In this document: piece after piece, positions 22,691 to 34,852 of the stretch | Layout of the letters: each line of letters starts with the position of its first letter | Position numbering within the stretch: the first letter of the stretch is position 1 | Origin: Rotaria macrura | Lineage: Eukaryota; Rotifera; Eurotatoria; Philodinida; Philodinidae | Assembly: GCA_900239685.1 (NCBI GenBank) | Contig: OENT01000341.1 | Coordinates: 67,023 to 131,022 of the forward strand | Reading direction: 5' to 3' | DNA length: 64,000 nt | Program-made: the position numbers and the translations under genes | The notes under the pieces: model-generated | The model's input: only the letters and a program-made list of their open reading frames with translations | Databases searched by the model: none | Told to the model about the DNA's origin: nothing

Positions 22691-23159
22691 TGTAATAAAA
22701 AATGTCAACATAATAGTAGTATTATAATACGATAGGAATTTTCTATTTCAAGTGTGACTCAATGGCATTTGTTCCCTATCAATTGTCATCTACTTCCTAA
22801 ACTTCCTTTTATTTCTTCTCTCTCTTCTAGCTGCACATACCAGCGTATCCGTTCGTTGTAAACGATGCTATTTCATGATATTAAGTATTATAATAAAACG
22901 TAAAACTATCATCAGTAACGTCTCCTCGGTCATCAATCATTGTATTCATCATCTGTAAACAGATTTTTTCATCAGAAAAACCGAACAATTTACAACGAGT
23001 TTGATAAATTTTCAAGAAAATTTAACGAAACTATTCCTTGTCAAATTTTTCAATCTCATTATTAGTCGTTAGCTAGCAATGTCTTACTTTTGTAAGAATT
23101 GATTGATTCGTCACGTGTTGACAGAACGGATAGACTTGGGTGATGATTCTGTGGCATCG

Positions 23160-23880
23160 AGTTATCGAACAAACCGTTGAGTATCTCGAGCCAATCGGAG
23201 AAAAGCTCGGGGCTTTTTGCACAGACAAAAAAGATTTTGTCTCGTCGAACATGTTTTTTGTCTGTAACTGTTCAACTTTCTTGTAGATTTGCTGCTGAAA
23301 TTATCTCGATCATCTTCTTCGACAACATCAAATTTGTTGACGACAATGATATAGTAAAGTGCGAGTTGATCGAGCAGTTGATATACATTGCTCATTTCTT
23401 TCAAGGTGCCTGTGATGATAATCATGCGCCGAGAGAGTCTTTTCCAAATCCGATATACTTTGCCCAGAAGTATGAAATACTATCGTTTCTGCCTGGCATA
23501 TCCCATAGTGAAAAACCAGTGCAATTGTATTTTTAGATTTCGAGAGTTGTCTCACCAGGACCTGGCGGAGCGACTTCGCTTCCAACAAAACGATTGATCA
23601 ATGTCGACTTGTCAGTGGATGTTAAACCGAAAAAGGCAACATTCTTTCCTTTCATTTCGATCGGAGGCGTTCCTTGAGCGAGTCTTTTGAGCGTCTTGAC
23701 TCCTTCTTGATCATGAGCAACTAGATCTTCTATTGTTTGAATTTTCTTCTCTTTCATGCGTGCGACAAGATCGATATCATTTTTCATGAGCTGTTCATGT
23801 TGAGTTCGATATTGTCTCAGTTCATTGACAAGTTCAGGATCCCGGATGATTTGAGTTGAAGGTCTTATGAGATCAAGCAA
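23160..23880 (-). pseudogene. Decayed dynamin/IRG-like GTPase, copy 1
   Basis: The first part (23880-23533) encodes an amphipathic helical lead-in (residues 1-75) and the P-loop region GKNVAFFGLTSTDKSTLINR. The usual GK[ST] is changed to DKS, so nucleotide binding is probably lost. Downstream, in other frames, follow the G3-like DMPGR and the G4 motif NKFD in LYYIIVVNKFDVVEEDD, interrupted by stops and at least two frame changes. Order and spacing of motifs match copy 2 (25304-25981), which it faces head to head. Family knowledge: these are large or immunity-type GTPases. The exact subfamily cannot be settled by eye. Confidence 0.7.
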
Positions 23881-25303
23881 GCGATATAGTTAATAATCGA
23901 GAACAGATTCGATGGAGTCAATACACAATACCCATGTAAAAATATGTTGCATTGTAAGGTGTTTTCAGCAGCTTCGAGTCGCTTTATCATATATAAGTCG
24001 CTGAGAAGTGCTTAAACCTGCATATAATAAGCTTCTAAAAGCAGCTGTCTGTGGAAAATGGCTTAATTCAGCTTAGTAAATAATTTTCGAAGCACTTTTC
24101 AACGTTTATCAGCCTATTTTCTTAAAAGCACTGTCGGCTTGTTGAATCTAAGCGATTTATTGTGCTTGAGATCGGCAATATTTAATGGTGTGGTCAATCG
24201 TTTTGAATTTAAACACCAATCAGCACTTTATTAATCAAACTTTTTTCGTTCTATAAACGTCTAAAACTAGAATCTTACTAGAATCCATCGCGCGTAGCAG
24301 TTCTGCAAGTCATTGAAATTCTGTCTTCTACTTGTTTTCTTGTGCTATGAGAATTTTCCTTGTTGAACAGACATGTCTTGGCAGGTTTTGGCATGTATCG
24401 CTTGCCTTCTCCCATGCTAATCTGCGTTGTTTCCTTAAGTTTAGCTTGTTTAAACGTTTTTTGAAAGTAACTAGACTTTTCGAGTATGTATTTGATCATA
24501 GAGTGAAGGATTGTTGTTATTTTGACAGTTGTAAAAGTAGCATGTTTTTTTCATAAATTGGTGAAGAAACAATTATTCATTCGTCTGTTGTACATGCATG
24601 AATAAAATAAATATAGTAACTCTTCACAATCAGGGTCCGTTTTTGTTTTTGTACATAAATAAATGGGAATCTAGCCATACAGTTACCATAACAATACAAA
24701 GAAGATATGCATGGAAATATTTTGCTGTATAAGGCAGTCATCGAAATAATCGAACAGTATCAACGTGAACAAGCAAGATTAAAGCAAGACAGTATATTGA
24801 TTTACAATATAACTTTCTCATCAATCGAATCACTACAAATTTTCATAATCAAACAATTACTCTTTTATCTTGATTTATCATGGCGTTCCTACCTTTAGCC
24901 ATGGATTTTGTGGTGGTATTACTCAACAAACCAGGTAAGCATCGTGAAAAGTAATCGGATTCTCATCAATGATAAAATTGAATTCAATTTTTGTAGTACA
25001 TTCTTCCAATATTTATTTATGCAGTTACGTAGTTTGAAACTCTGTGGGCGACAACTTTCGTCGTGTTTTATTGAGAACATCAATCATCGAAATAAGCCTC
25101 GCTGAATGTTACCTTGAAATTTGACGACTTAACTACTTTAACAGCTTAGTATCTGATGTTCAGCTTTTCACGTATCGACTATTCAATGGTTGACTCCAAT
25201 CTTCAAGTTTGATACTAGTGACGTTACGAAATAGATTTCGTTGTTCTTTCGGTTCAGCATGATAAAGTATAGAATAGTTTATTTTTTTTAAATTTTAATA
25301 GCA
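23881..25303. other. Interval between the two GTPase relics
   Basis: 1.4 kb separate the 5' ends of the divergent GTPase pseudogenes. Small frames (24278-24499 -, 24707-24898 +) have no domain or splice support. The interval may hold former shared upstream sequence or loop DNA of an inverted duplication, but no inverted homology between the two flanks was visible outside the coding parts. Confidence 0.4.
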
Positions 25304-25981
25304 GAACAAAAAATAGTCCAAGATCCAGCACTGCTCGAAGAGTTGCGCCATTACCGTAAACAGAATGCCGATCTCTTGAAACGCTTCGATACAATCGCTC
25401 AGACGATGAAAAAGAAAAAGCTGAACATGATAAAGAAGCAGCAGCCACTCTTATAAAAATAGGACGTTCAACGAAGCCGCAACGAATGGAAGGTAACAAT
25501 GTTGCACTGTGTGGTTTAACATCGACAGGAAAATAGGCAATGCTTAATAGTCTTACTGGTTCAAAAGTAACTGCGACTGGTTCTGGAGAAACAACTATGG
25601 TGATTACACCCTATACCAGTAAAATTTTCACACATTAGGATATTCCTGGGCGAAACGATGAACTATCGTACCAGAGTCTCGAATACATCTCTTTTTGGAA
25701 AGATTTGACTCGATGATTAGTGTTAATTACAACGACAGTAAAGGAGAATACGAGCATTATGAAACTACTTGATGCCATAGACTTGCATTATGATATTGTA
25801 CTGAATAAGTTCGATCAAGTAGAAGAAGAAGACCAGAAAAAATTTCGCCAACAAGTGAAAACTCAAATAAGTGAAAATGGCCTCAAAGGAGTCGATCATG
25901 TGTTCTACGTGAGCGCTAAAATCCCGAACATGTTTCCTGACTGACTCAAAATGGTTGACTATTTAACTGGCTCGAATAAAT
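25304..25981 (+). pseudogene. Decayed dynamin/IRG-like GTPase, copy 2
   Basis: It starts after an acceptor (TTAATAG) with EQKIVQDPALLEELRHYRKQ, parallel to RDPELVNELRQYRTQ of copy 1. A frame change follows, then CGLTSTGK with a TAG directly after the P-loop Lys. A further stop precedes the G3-like DIPGRNDE. After another in-frame stop, a clean segment contains the G4 motif NKFD (DIVLNKFDQVEEED) and VFYVSAKIP. At least three stops and one frameshift make it non-functional. It is more complete in its 3' half than copy 1, so the two copies decayed independently. Confidence 0.75.
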
Positions 25982-27270
25982 GATGAATGATATCGTTTGC
26001 ATCAGTTTTTCAAGTGAATTTTTTTAATATAAATATTTAATCTCGAACTTGTTTTCTCATCGATATTTCATTCTTATTGTTATGTTTCAAAAATTTTCTC
26101 AATCAATTACCTGAACAGAACGATTTATCACGGCTACAAGATCGTTGATTTTGAACGAATGTTTTCTTCCATTAATTCTTTCACTTTTTTCGAAACTTTT
26201 TAAATAAATTTACAAAAATTAGTTTTACCTTTTTATAAATAAGAATAAATGAGAAATTGAGAAATCACAGAGAACGCTACAATTTCTATTATACTGTTTA
26301 TTGTTCAAAAGAGAAGTATATGAAATTTCGAAAATTTAAAATATGCTTTTTCCGTTCTCATTTACATTTACTGGCAATTATTTTAAAGTAATTCTTTTGA
26401 ATCAAGTGTTCTATCATGTATGAATAGTTGCGCTACTGGTATGTTTTCTCGATGAAAACCAAAGTACGACATCATAATATAATGATTACGTATTCAAGCA
26501 AAACGAATTACGGTGCGAGGCGCCTTCAAGAAAAAGTTTAGCAGCAGTGTGAACGACATTCAACCAAGAAATAAAATCGATATGTATCACTGACTAGTAC
26601 AGTAATTGAACTCATGAAACGAATTTTAACTTACATTTCTACTTTTATCAGAAAAATAAAAGAGTTTCGTTGACAATGTTATGATATGACGATGTAAACT
26701 GAATCAAATAAATTAGTCAGAATATTTTCAAAATGATGAAATTTTGCATATTCCATTGCAACTATGAACTATACTGGTGGAGCCAGAAGCTGAGTTCAAT
26801 TAAGATTGTTAGACTTTGTTTGCTAAAGAATTCCAATGCACATATTAGTTAGAATGGTGTAAATGAGTATTTCTGTGAAAAGATAAGCTTCGTCCATTTA
26901 TATTCAGAGTGGCAATCCACTCTATGGGAGGAGAAGCGTACTTTCGTACTTCAAAAGCAGCGAGAAGTAGTAAAATTACAGAAGTAGTCTCCTCCATCCC
27001 ACTATGGAAATGGCAAAATATCGAAAATATAAACGGTTTAAATAGACAAAATGGATGCGAAATGTCGATATAGTTAATGCATTCTTGGTACAGATGATAG
27101 AAAATCTCTATTAAATTTAAAATTAAACATACAAGGGAATATTGACAATACAATAAGATGTGCCAGCATTCAAGAATAAATAGTTTCAAATCTCTTAGAA
27201 GGTATATATAGCAGCGACAAGTTTCCTTTTTTCTCTTTTTGATTAGATGAGACATTGAAAACAGTTCGGT
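25982..27270. other. Intergenic DNA, no gene seen
   Basis: AT-rich sequence. The 136-residue minus frame at 26845-27255 is rich in L/I/C/Y without a domain and lies just past the stop of the deacetylase-like gene; I regard it as chance, possibly 3' UTR. Confidence 0.45.
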
Positions 27271-29197
27271 TCACTTGTTAGTGAAATATTTATCGTAAAA
27301 TAAAACACTTGAAAGTAATAGAAAAGTTATCCACAGAGCATGAAAAGCAATACCACTCGAGAAAAGTTTTGCTGCTGGATGATCCATAATTGCCGAGTAT
27401 AGAGTAACTGTTTCATTTTTTAATTTTGATGAATTGATAGTTTCTTGTTCATTATCAATTGATTCTACGTCGGAACAAACAGTATCATAATCATAGAATT
27501 TATCATTACAAGTAAATGCCCAAAATTTTCGAAGTTCATTCAATGGACGTGGATATTTGAACCATTCAAGTACTTTTTCAATTGATATAAAATAAACGTA
27601 TCGATGATTTGAACTGTTTAAAATAAATTTCATAAAACGAAGCAAAGCTTGTAGATGCATATTTTTCGGTTGAGCAATCTTAGAAAGATCAAGTTGAATA
27701 ATGAATGGTGATCGATAGCCGATTGATAATGAGGAATGACGTTCAAAATTGTGCATAAGAAAATCGAAATAAAGATCAACTGTATGTGATTGATTGGTAG
27801 GTAAGCATGATGAATCGAACAGAGTCAAACATGAAGTACTAGCTGAAAAAATAGCAATGAAACTATTTGAGTGATTCAAATCAAGTAGATCATTCATTGG
27901 AAAACAAAATTAGAATTTAATTTGCACACAATAAAAATTCTTGATAAAGACTAGATTAGTACTTGTGGTTTAAATGAATGTGAACAAATATTTATAATTT
28001 CATTGATCATTACGATACAATCTGTACGAAGTGATAGGATCTTGCTGCTTGATTTTCTAAGTTTGTTCACACTACTGCTGATAGTATTTCTGGCATAGAG
28101 GTTCAACTATAAATCAATGCAAATAATGTTTTATATTACACACAAGTTATATCTTCCAAAAGAAATAAACTGCAGACTACATAGTTTCCCATACTCATTA
28201 AAAAATGTTTGCTTGATTTAAGCTGTATGAATAGAGCATATGGCATTTCGAAAAGTATCATCAGTATCACGAACGTATAATCCATCCGTCTAAGAATAAT
28301 AATAATAATCACATGGATTTCATAATCCTCTATATCTTTTTTGAGGAAGAAATCACAAGCGGAAGGTGTTTCTAATGAATAACGATTTATCTTAGTTAAG
28401 AATTCCAGAATTAGTCAATGCTTACTATTTGGATAAGTCCATGCATGTAATGGAAATTCCCAAAGTGCTTCGAATGATTTAGTCAATTGTTGACAATTCA
28501 TACAATCAGTTTGATCGAATTCATGATCAAGTGTAAATGGCCATATTAAACTCGTTGGCTTAAATATCATTGAAGAATCATAGTGAAAATGAAATTGATG
28601 TAAAACTTCGAAATGTTCTATTCCATCGATTTGAAAGTGAGGTACACGAAAACCTTTTATATGCAATTGATGAATTTGACCATGTTCAACGAGATTTATA
28701 CGTTGTTGTTGAATGTGTTCATACCAATCAGCATTATTCCAACGTTGCCAATGACTCTCATTGTGACAATTTGTTAATGGACATGCATTACTGGCTGTAG
28801 CTAGTGCTATTTCGTTTTGATTATCGAATAGACGTTGAATGAAACAATACTCATCATGAGAGTCATGAATAAAAAATGTTGATGAAATCGGACATTTATT
28901 TGGATTGCGATGAGACGAATTTAGAATAGACCGAATCGGTTCAAGAGCAACTTGACTTAAATTACCGACAAACGTTAATAAAATCTAAAACATGAATAAT
29001 AGACATGTATAGATCGAAGATTATTCAAAATCAATACTTACAAATTGCGGTAGATCAATTACATCGAATGTTGATGGATTGTTATTACTGATTGGACATT
29101 GACAACTTGGTAGTAGACAATTCTCTTCGTGACAACTTTCACTATGACCAAGTGTAATTGAAAAAAACAAAAAGCATTGAAAATAAAGTAGAAGCAT
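27271..29197 (-). CDS. Chitin-deacetylase-like (CE4 fold) membrane protein, probable pseudoenzyme
   Basis: The model is complement(join(27271..27842, 28426..28984, 29042..29197)), 428 aa; exon phases 0 and 1 agree. The N-terminus is a signal peptide (LLLYFQCFLFFSITLG) followed by a Cys-rich CHEENCLLPSCQCP stretch. The polysaccharide-deacetylase domain follows: PQFILLTF at the first strand, TFFIHDSHDEYC, then RVPHFQIDG and YDSSMIF. The C-terminal CDA region is RHSSLSIGYRSPF, VYFISIEKVLEWFKYP and FWAFTC. A C-terminal hydrophobic segment (about residues 400-420) suggests membrane anchoring. The metal-binding TFDD motif reads TFVG and the HxxxH motif is absent, so deacetylation is unlikely. A chitin- or sugar-binding surface role is inferred. 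It diverges from PPIL2, with 0.76 kb between the start codons. Confidence 0.85.
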
Positions 29198-29958
29198 CAG
29201 CAACAGTCTACTTTAAACATATATACTACTTCAATATCGTTCCAATACACACTGATGTGTCATAGACTAGAATATCTATATATATATATATAGGTCATAA
29301 CATAGTAAGTAACAAAGAAAACAATAAAAGTAACACGATTCAGCATATATATATATATATGTACATGCTTTCAATAGAACGATCGATTTTTCTTCTTCAT
29401 TCGTATTATACAATTTTTTGAATTTAGTTATTCCAGTTCACCCATACATTTATCGGCATCATATCATCGATGCAAATAGCATATTATATGCCTGATTATT
29501 ATTCAATCTGATAACAATTCATTCACACTATATTCAGCCTTTGACAGTCATCTATTAAAAATCTCGAAGTTTATTTTCAATCTCTATTTCAATGATTTAA
29601 TGAATAATATTCATAGGTGATTTATTGAACTCAATAGATGTGAAACAAGATTGACTTGTTTTTCATACAATACACGAAAAAGCAATCCTTTACAGAAAAA
29701 AAACAATATTTTACGACCCAATGTACGATACTATACCATTTCTGTCTGTCTGTTCAGTCTGTGAAAATACAATCGCAGTTAAGTTTCCCAACTTTATACA
29801 TATACAATTTGAAAATATAGATGTCGTCTGTTCCCAATAGATTCTATAACTATTTTGATTGGTGGAATCATGCCATAACGAAATTTCTTATTCTTTGGAA
29901 TATACTTGATCACTCTTGTTCTCTATTTTACACATAATAATAATACTACTGATCAACA
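29198..29958. promoter_or_regulatory. Divergent intergenic promoter region (deacetylase-like gene / PPIL2)
   Basis: 761 bp lie between two start codons pointing away from each other. It is AT-rich, with two short (TA)n microsatellites (about 29276-29293 and 29345-29361). No conserved box could be singled out. That both genes draw their promoters from here is inferred from geometry alone. Confidence 0.5.
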
Positions 29959-32900
29959 ATGGGAAAAAAACAACATCAGCAAGATAAACTTTATCTTACA
30001 ACGACTGTAAAATTTCATTGTTTTGATTTTTCAAATTATTTTAGTTTTCTCATTTAGGAATGGAAAAATTCCTTTGGCGGTTTTAAAGGTGCGACAAAAG
30101 CGAATGCTGATTTTCGTCGTTTACCATTCAATTGTTGTAGTATCTCATTTCAACCAGCTGAAAATCCATACTGTACACCTGATGGTATCGTCTTCGATCT
30201 TGCATCTATAGTCCCTTTTCTTAAAAAATTTGGTAAAACAAAGTAGAACTTAACGATAAAGCTTATCTCTTTATTAATCATTAGGTCGTAATCCAGTGAC
30301 TGGTGAAAAACTCGAAGCAAAACAATTAATCAAATTACATTTTCATAAAAATGCCAAAGATGAAATACATTGTCCAATTACATTTAAAGTTCTTACGGAT
30401 AGTTCATATATCGTTGCTATACGTCCATCAGGTAATGTTTACAGTTATGATGCTATCGATCGTTTAAATATAAAAGCCAATACATTTAATGATCTATTAA
30501 CAAATGAACCATTTACACGTGATGATATTGTAATAATACAAGATCCAAAACATTTAGATAAATTTAATATTCAAACATTTGCACATTTAAAAAATGAATG
30601 GAAATTAGATGATGAAGATGAAAAAGCTCGTCTTACAGATCCTAATTATTATCTCAAATCGATTAGTTCAGAAGCAGCTGCAACACTTGAACAAATGAGA
30701 GCAGGACCATCAAAAGAATTTGTTGAAAAATCTGAAACAAGTATTTATTCACAGAAACAAACTAAGTTAAATCAACAAAAATTAGATCAAACCAATATGG
30801 CAACATATTCAACAGGACGTTTAGCTGCGTCATTTACATCAACATCTATGGATCCAGTGACAATTATGGAAGCAGCTGTACGAGATGAAAATGAGATTCG
30901 TTATACAAGAATTAAAAATGGAAAAAAGAAAGGTTATGTTCGTTTAGTTACAAATTTAGGAACGATTAATGTTGAACTTGATTGTGATCTATGTCCACAA
31001 ACATGTGAAAATTTTATTAAACATTGTGCAAATAAATATTATGTTGGAAGTAAATTTCATCGATCGATCAAAAATTTTATTGTAAGTGATAAATGAATTT
31101 TCTATCGAATTCGAATCTAGACAGACCATCATCAACATCAATATTACTAGTATCAGCATGAAAGCTCACAAGAAAAAAAAACAATTACAAACAACGTTTG
31201 ATATTGTTGTATGTTATAGATCTCACTCAAGAGGAAACAATACTATAGTTCAGTCATTCATTCAATATGACTATCAGTAAAATTTCGATGGAATTATAAA
31301 AGCGAATCGATTGAGTACTAGAAAAAAGAAAGAATCAGATATTCTGAAAGCTTGTTCCGTACGATGCGTCTCTCTGGAGATTTCTGCATATTGATTTTCT
31401 AGAATAAGAAAATTCAAGTTTTGTATTGTAAATGAAAAGACATTTGAATTTCTCTCAATTGAATTGAGGGTGAAAAGTAAATTGCTAGTTTCATACTTAT
31501 AGAATGAACTTTTTGAAAAAAGTAACTATAGATTCTGATAGCACTCGAAATTCTTTATCGACCTGTATATTTGTGTCTTGGCTGACATGTATATACTGAA
31601 AAACAATTGGAGTATTGCATTGGTAACTTCTTGAGAAAATTTCAAAAATTAGAACTTTTTAGTAACACTGTTTTTGTTATGTCAATGTTATTATTAGTAT
31701 AAGAATAAGTTTTCAGAACAAGTAATCATAGATTCTGATAGAACTTGAACTCGTGAAAGAATAACCGAAACAAATAGAAGAAAGGCCACGTCATTTACAG
31801 TTTGCCAACGAGCGTCCCAACGTAATAATTGAATTATTCTTCTATACATATAGATACAACATAGTTAACCAATAAACCGATGATAGGTGATTTTTTACTC
31901 TATCAGAAACGATAGGTACTTTTTTCAAACAATGTCATTCTATAGTAATGAAAAATTTCAAAAACTAGTTTTCATGAAAGTGACAAAATAAAGACTGCGA
32001 CAATCTGCACACGAGAGTGTCTTCATTGTACTCAATGTTTTCTGGTAATACGTAAATGAAAATGCATATGTAGTGAGTGATAGAAAACTTCACAAGCTTT
32101 CTGCTTTTATAGAAACGATTTAACTGGAGTACGGACTGCTGCTATTTCTTTCCAGGGTTATATATATTAAATACTACGATGAATTTTATTATTAGATACA
32201 AGGTGGAGATCCAACAGGAACAGGTCAAGGTGGAAAATCTATATGGAATAAACCATTTCGAGATGAATGTAATTCGAAATTACAACATACTGGACGTGGA
32301 ATGTTAAGTATGGCCAATTCAGGACCCAATACAAATAAATCGCAATTGTAAAGTATCGAAATACGTGCAATGAAAAGAGTTAATTCATTGTTTTTTCTTA
32401 TTCTATATTTAGCTTTTTCACATATCGTACATGTAAAAGTCTCAATGGAAAACATACTGTATTTGGAAGGTAGATCGAGTGACAGAAGAATTTTATTTGC
32501 AACGATTTTCGTGTATAGAATTGTAGGTGGTATTGAAACACTTAGTGCCATGGAAGCAGTACCAACTGATGCGAAAGATCGACCACAAGTAAGAATCACA
32601 TTTCATAAGAAAATAATTTTGTTTTTTTTTCTTTGCGAAGAGTGATATTCAAATTGAAGATACGATTGTTTTTGTGAATCCATATGATGAAGTTGATGCA
32701 GAGGTAAATTATTATTATTTTTAAAACAAATGAATTCAACTTGCTGCGTTTCTTTATTCTAAGTTAAAAGCTGAACGTGAACGACAAGATAAACGTGAAG
32801 CTGAAGAAACGAAAGCAAATGCAACAGTTCGTTCAGCAAAATCGACCAAGTCTTCTACAACAACTGATTCATCAATCAATCAAGTATTTCGATCAGGTGT

Positions 32901-33100
32901 TGGAAAATATATTTCCAATCAATTCTAGTATGTCGTTTCATTTGGCTTCCTCATTCTTTACTCTTCATTTTTCGGTGTTTAGCCCTAATGTTAAACAAGT
33001 TGCAGCAACCAATGATGAAGATAATGAATATACACAAAAGAAAAAACGAAAATTAGCTGCAAATAGTTCAAGTGGAACATTGAATTTCAATCAATGGTGA
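29959..33100 (+). CDS. PPIL2: U-box cyclophilin, PPIL2/CYC4 orthologue
   Basis: Nine exons: 29959..30006, 30058..30232, 30285..31081, 32196..32347, 32413..32469, 32519..32588, 32641..32703, 32764..32927, 32983..33100; all phases agree, giving 547 aa against about 520 in man. The start [10 protein letters not shown] is the conserved N-terminus. The modified U-box (about residues 40-115) includes CTPDGIVFD and GNVYSYDAI. The cyclophilin domain (about 291-445) includes [28 protein letters not shown] and KHTVFGRIVGG. The tail KKKRKL can act as a nuclear signal and the end is FNQW. PPIL2 is a spliceosome-associated nuclear peptidyl-prolyl isomerase-like ubiquitin ligase. Intron 3 (31082-32195) is 1.1 kb, unusually long here, and contains a diverged internal duplication. 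Confidence 0.95.
31500..31770 (+). repeat. Diverged direct repeat inside PPIL2 intron 3
   Basis: AAGTAACTATAGATTCTGAT (about 31521) recurs as AAGTAATCATAGATTCTGAT (about 31719), each followed by AGNACTYGAA. Weaker similarity continues around them, indicating an old duplication of roughly 200 bp. It explains part of the unusual intron length. Confidence 0.45.
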
Positions 33101-33271
33101 TTATCATAGACGCAATTCTTTAGCGTGTATTGTAATTAAAAAGCATACTGTATCTTTTCTTCTTGTAACGTTTTTGAATATATGACATGTTCCTCGATGT
33201 ATGTCTTGTATTTGTTTTCATAACTATATAATTCATTTCAGAGTTGTATTACTATTTCCATTAGCATTGAT

Positions 33272-33742
33272 ATGGCCAGCAATCTACAGGTTTCACTTTT
33301 TTTTTCTAAATGATTTCTATATTGAATTAGTATTAATCCTTTTCTGTTTTTTTTTCTATAATTATTATTAGAGAATCATTCGTCATCATGTACCATTGAT
33401 TCGATTCAAATATGAAGCGAATCATTTAGGTATAGATTTATGTTATACTAGAGTTAAACTAAACTGGCATGATTCATGATAGGTGCAGACACAGCTGTAT
33501 CAACAAAAAGTAAAATTGATTCACATACGACTCAAACAAAAGCTCCCGTATACCAAACGAAAACTGGTCAAAAGCCAGCTGCTCTAGAATTTTCTCAAAT
33601 ACCTAAGAAATATCAACGACGTCCATTAACCCAAGATGAAATCGAACTTGTTAAAGTAATTCAACTATCGTTTTTTAGATTTTGTGTCGTTTTTAATAAA
33701 GAATTTTCTTTTCTTTTATTGTAGATCGGTGGATTTACATAA
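33272..33742 (+). CDS. MRPS36: Small mitochondrial protein MRPS36/KGD4 (alpha-ketoglutarate dehydrogenase subunit 4)
   Basis: Four exons, 33272..33289, 33372..33429, 33483..33655 and 33725..33742, give 88 aa (about 103 in man). The N-terminus MASNLQRIIRHHVPLIRFKY matches the family pattern of a basic start followed by HxPLIRF. The C-terminus KKYQRRPLTQDEIELV ending in a GGF tail matches the conserved KYRRKxxSxEExExxxxGG. The protein was first listed as a mitoribosomal subunit but links E3 to the E1-E2 core of the 2-oxoglutarate dehydrogenase complex in the matrix. The first and last exons are only 18 bp. The start lies 171 bp after the PPIL2 stop, same strand; the 3' end converges on the next gene. 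Confidence 0.85.
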
Positions 33743-33863
33743 GTGAATGTTTTGATAGATACATATTAGTTAGAATAGACCTGTCCAATTTATTCTATAT
33801 AAGCGTCTGTATTCTTCTTCTTTTTTTTTCACATTCAAAAATAAAAATTACAAAACAGCACTC

Positions 33864-34852
33864 TTATCGAAATCGAGGACGATATTTGACACTATCTTTA
33901 TCGGATGAGTCCATGTCAAGCACGGTAAATGCACGTTTCATACTATCGGCTGGTATCCATTTTTCTAAGTCAATAACTTCATTGATATTATGATCATTTT
34001 CACGTTTACGTTCTTGTTCTACATAATCATTTTGATCGATAACTGGTATTTTGTCATTTTTCATGGGTACAAATGTTTTTGAATGTCCATATCGTTGTTT
34101 CAATCGTCCAAAATTTACAACTGGTAATGTTGAACCGAACTTATGAAAATCTGGTGATAGTTCAACTGTCCGATAACTTTTATCGCCGTCAGATCGTTTT
34201 TCAAGACCATTGCGTGGATCATCAACAGATTTTTTATGTCCAATTTGTTGCATGTAAACATTTTCTTCACCTAAATCTTCTATTGAACGATAATGTAGAT
34301 TACCAAAAATGTTTCTTTTCGACGAGAGAATATTCTGTGAATCATCACTAAAATATATGTATTCCCGTTTCGAACATTGCCAATTTTGAGGATATGGTCG
34401 CATAAAATGTATGTTTCGTTCGATGAAACTAACTGGTAATGTTGGTTTAGCATCTTGATGACGTGGTGCAGGAATATGACGTATACGAGAACGCCAATCA
34501 GGTCCAATGCTTGAATATAAAAAATAAATAAACGAATGAAATCTCAAGATTGCTTTTACTTTGAACTTATTACTTAGAATAAATCGGATCGATATGTTGT
34601 CCATGTGGACGCCATTGTTCATCTTTTAATGCAGGAGATCGAGCATGAGCACGAGCTCGTGGTTTAAAAATGGACTCGCTCAAAGTAAAACAATGTTTGT
34701 CAGGAAAATGTCGACGATCATATCCTATTTGAAATAATTCAAAAAGAAGAATAGATTAGAATTTTTAAATATCAATTTTAATAACCATGATAACCAGGTT
34801 TTTCTAAATCATAGTAAAGATGTAACGATCCGGGATTGGAATAAACTGTCAT
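33864..34852 (-). CDS. Unrecognised 287-aa hydrophilic protein
   Basis: The model is complement(join(33864..34509, 34574..34724, 34786..34852)) with phases 1 and 2 agreeing. It has no signal peptide or membrane segment. Composition is basic and polar with many R, P, H and Y: GYDRRHFPDKH, KPRARAHARSP, GPDWRSRIRHIPAPRHQD, SFIERNIHFMRPYPQNW, ending SVKYRPRFR. Repeated short W/P/R motifs of this kind are common in axonemal microtubule-inner proteins, so a ciliary role is a guess. I could not match a family. It converges on MRPS36 with 121 bp between the stop codons. Confidence 0.7.

Noticed and set aside
26845..27255. 136-residue minus-strand open frame
   Set aside because: L/I/C-rich AT-driven frame just past the stop of the deacetylase-like gene; no domain or conserved pattern.
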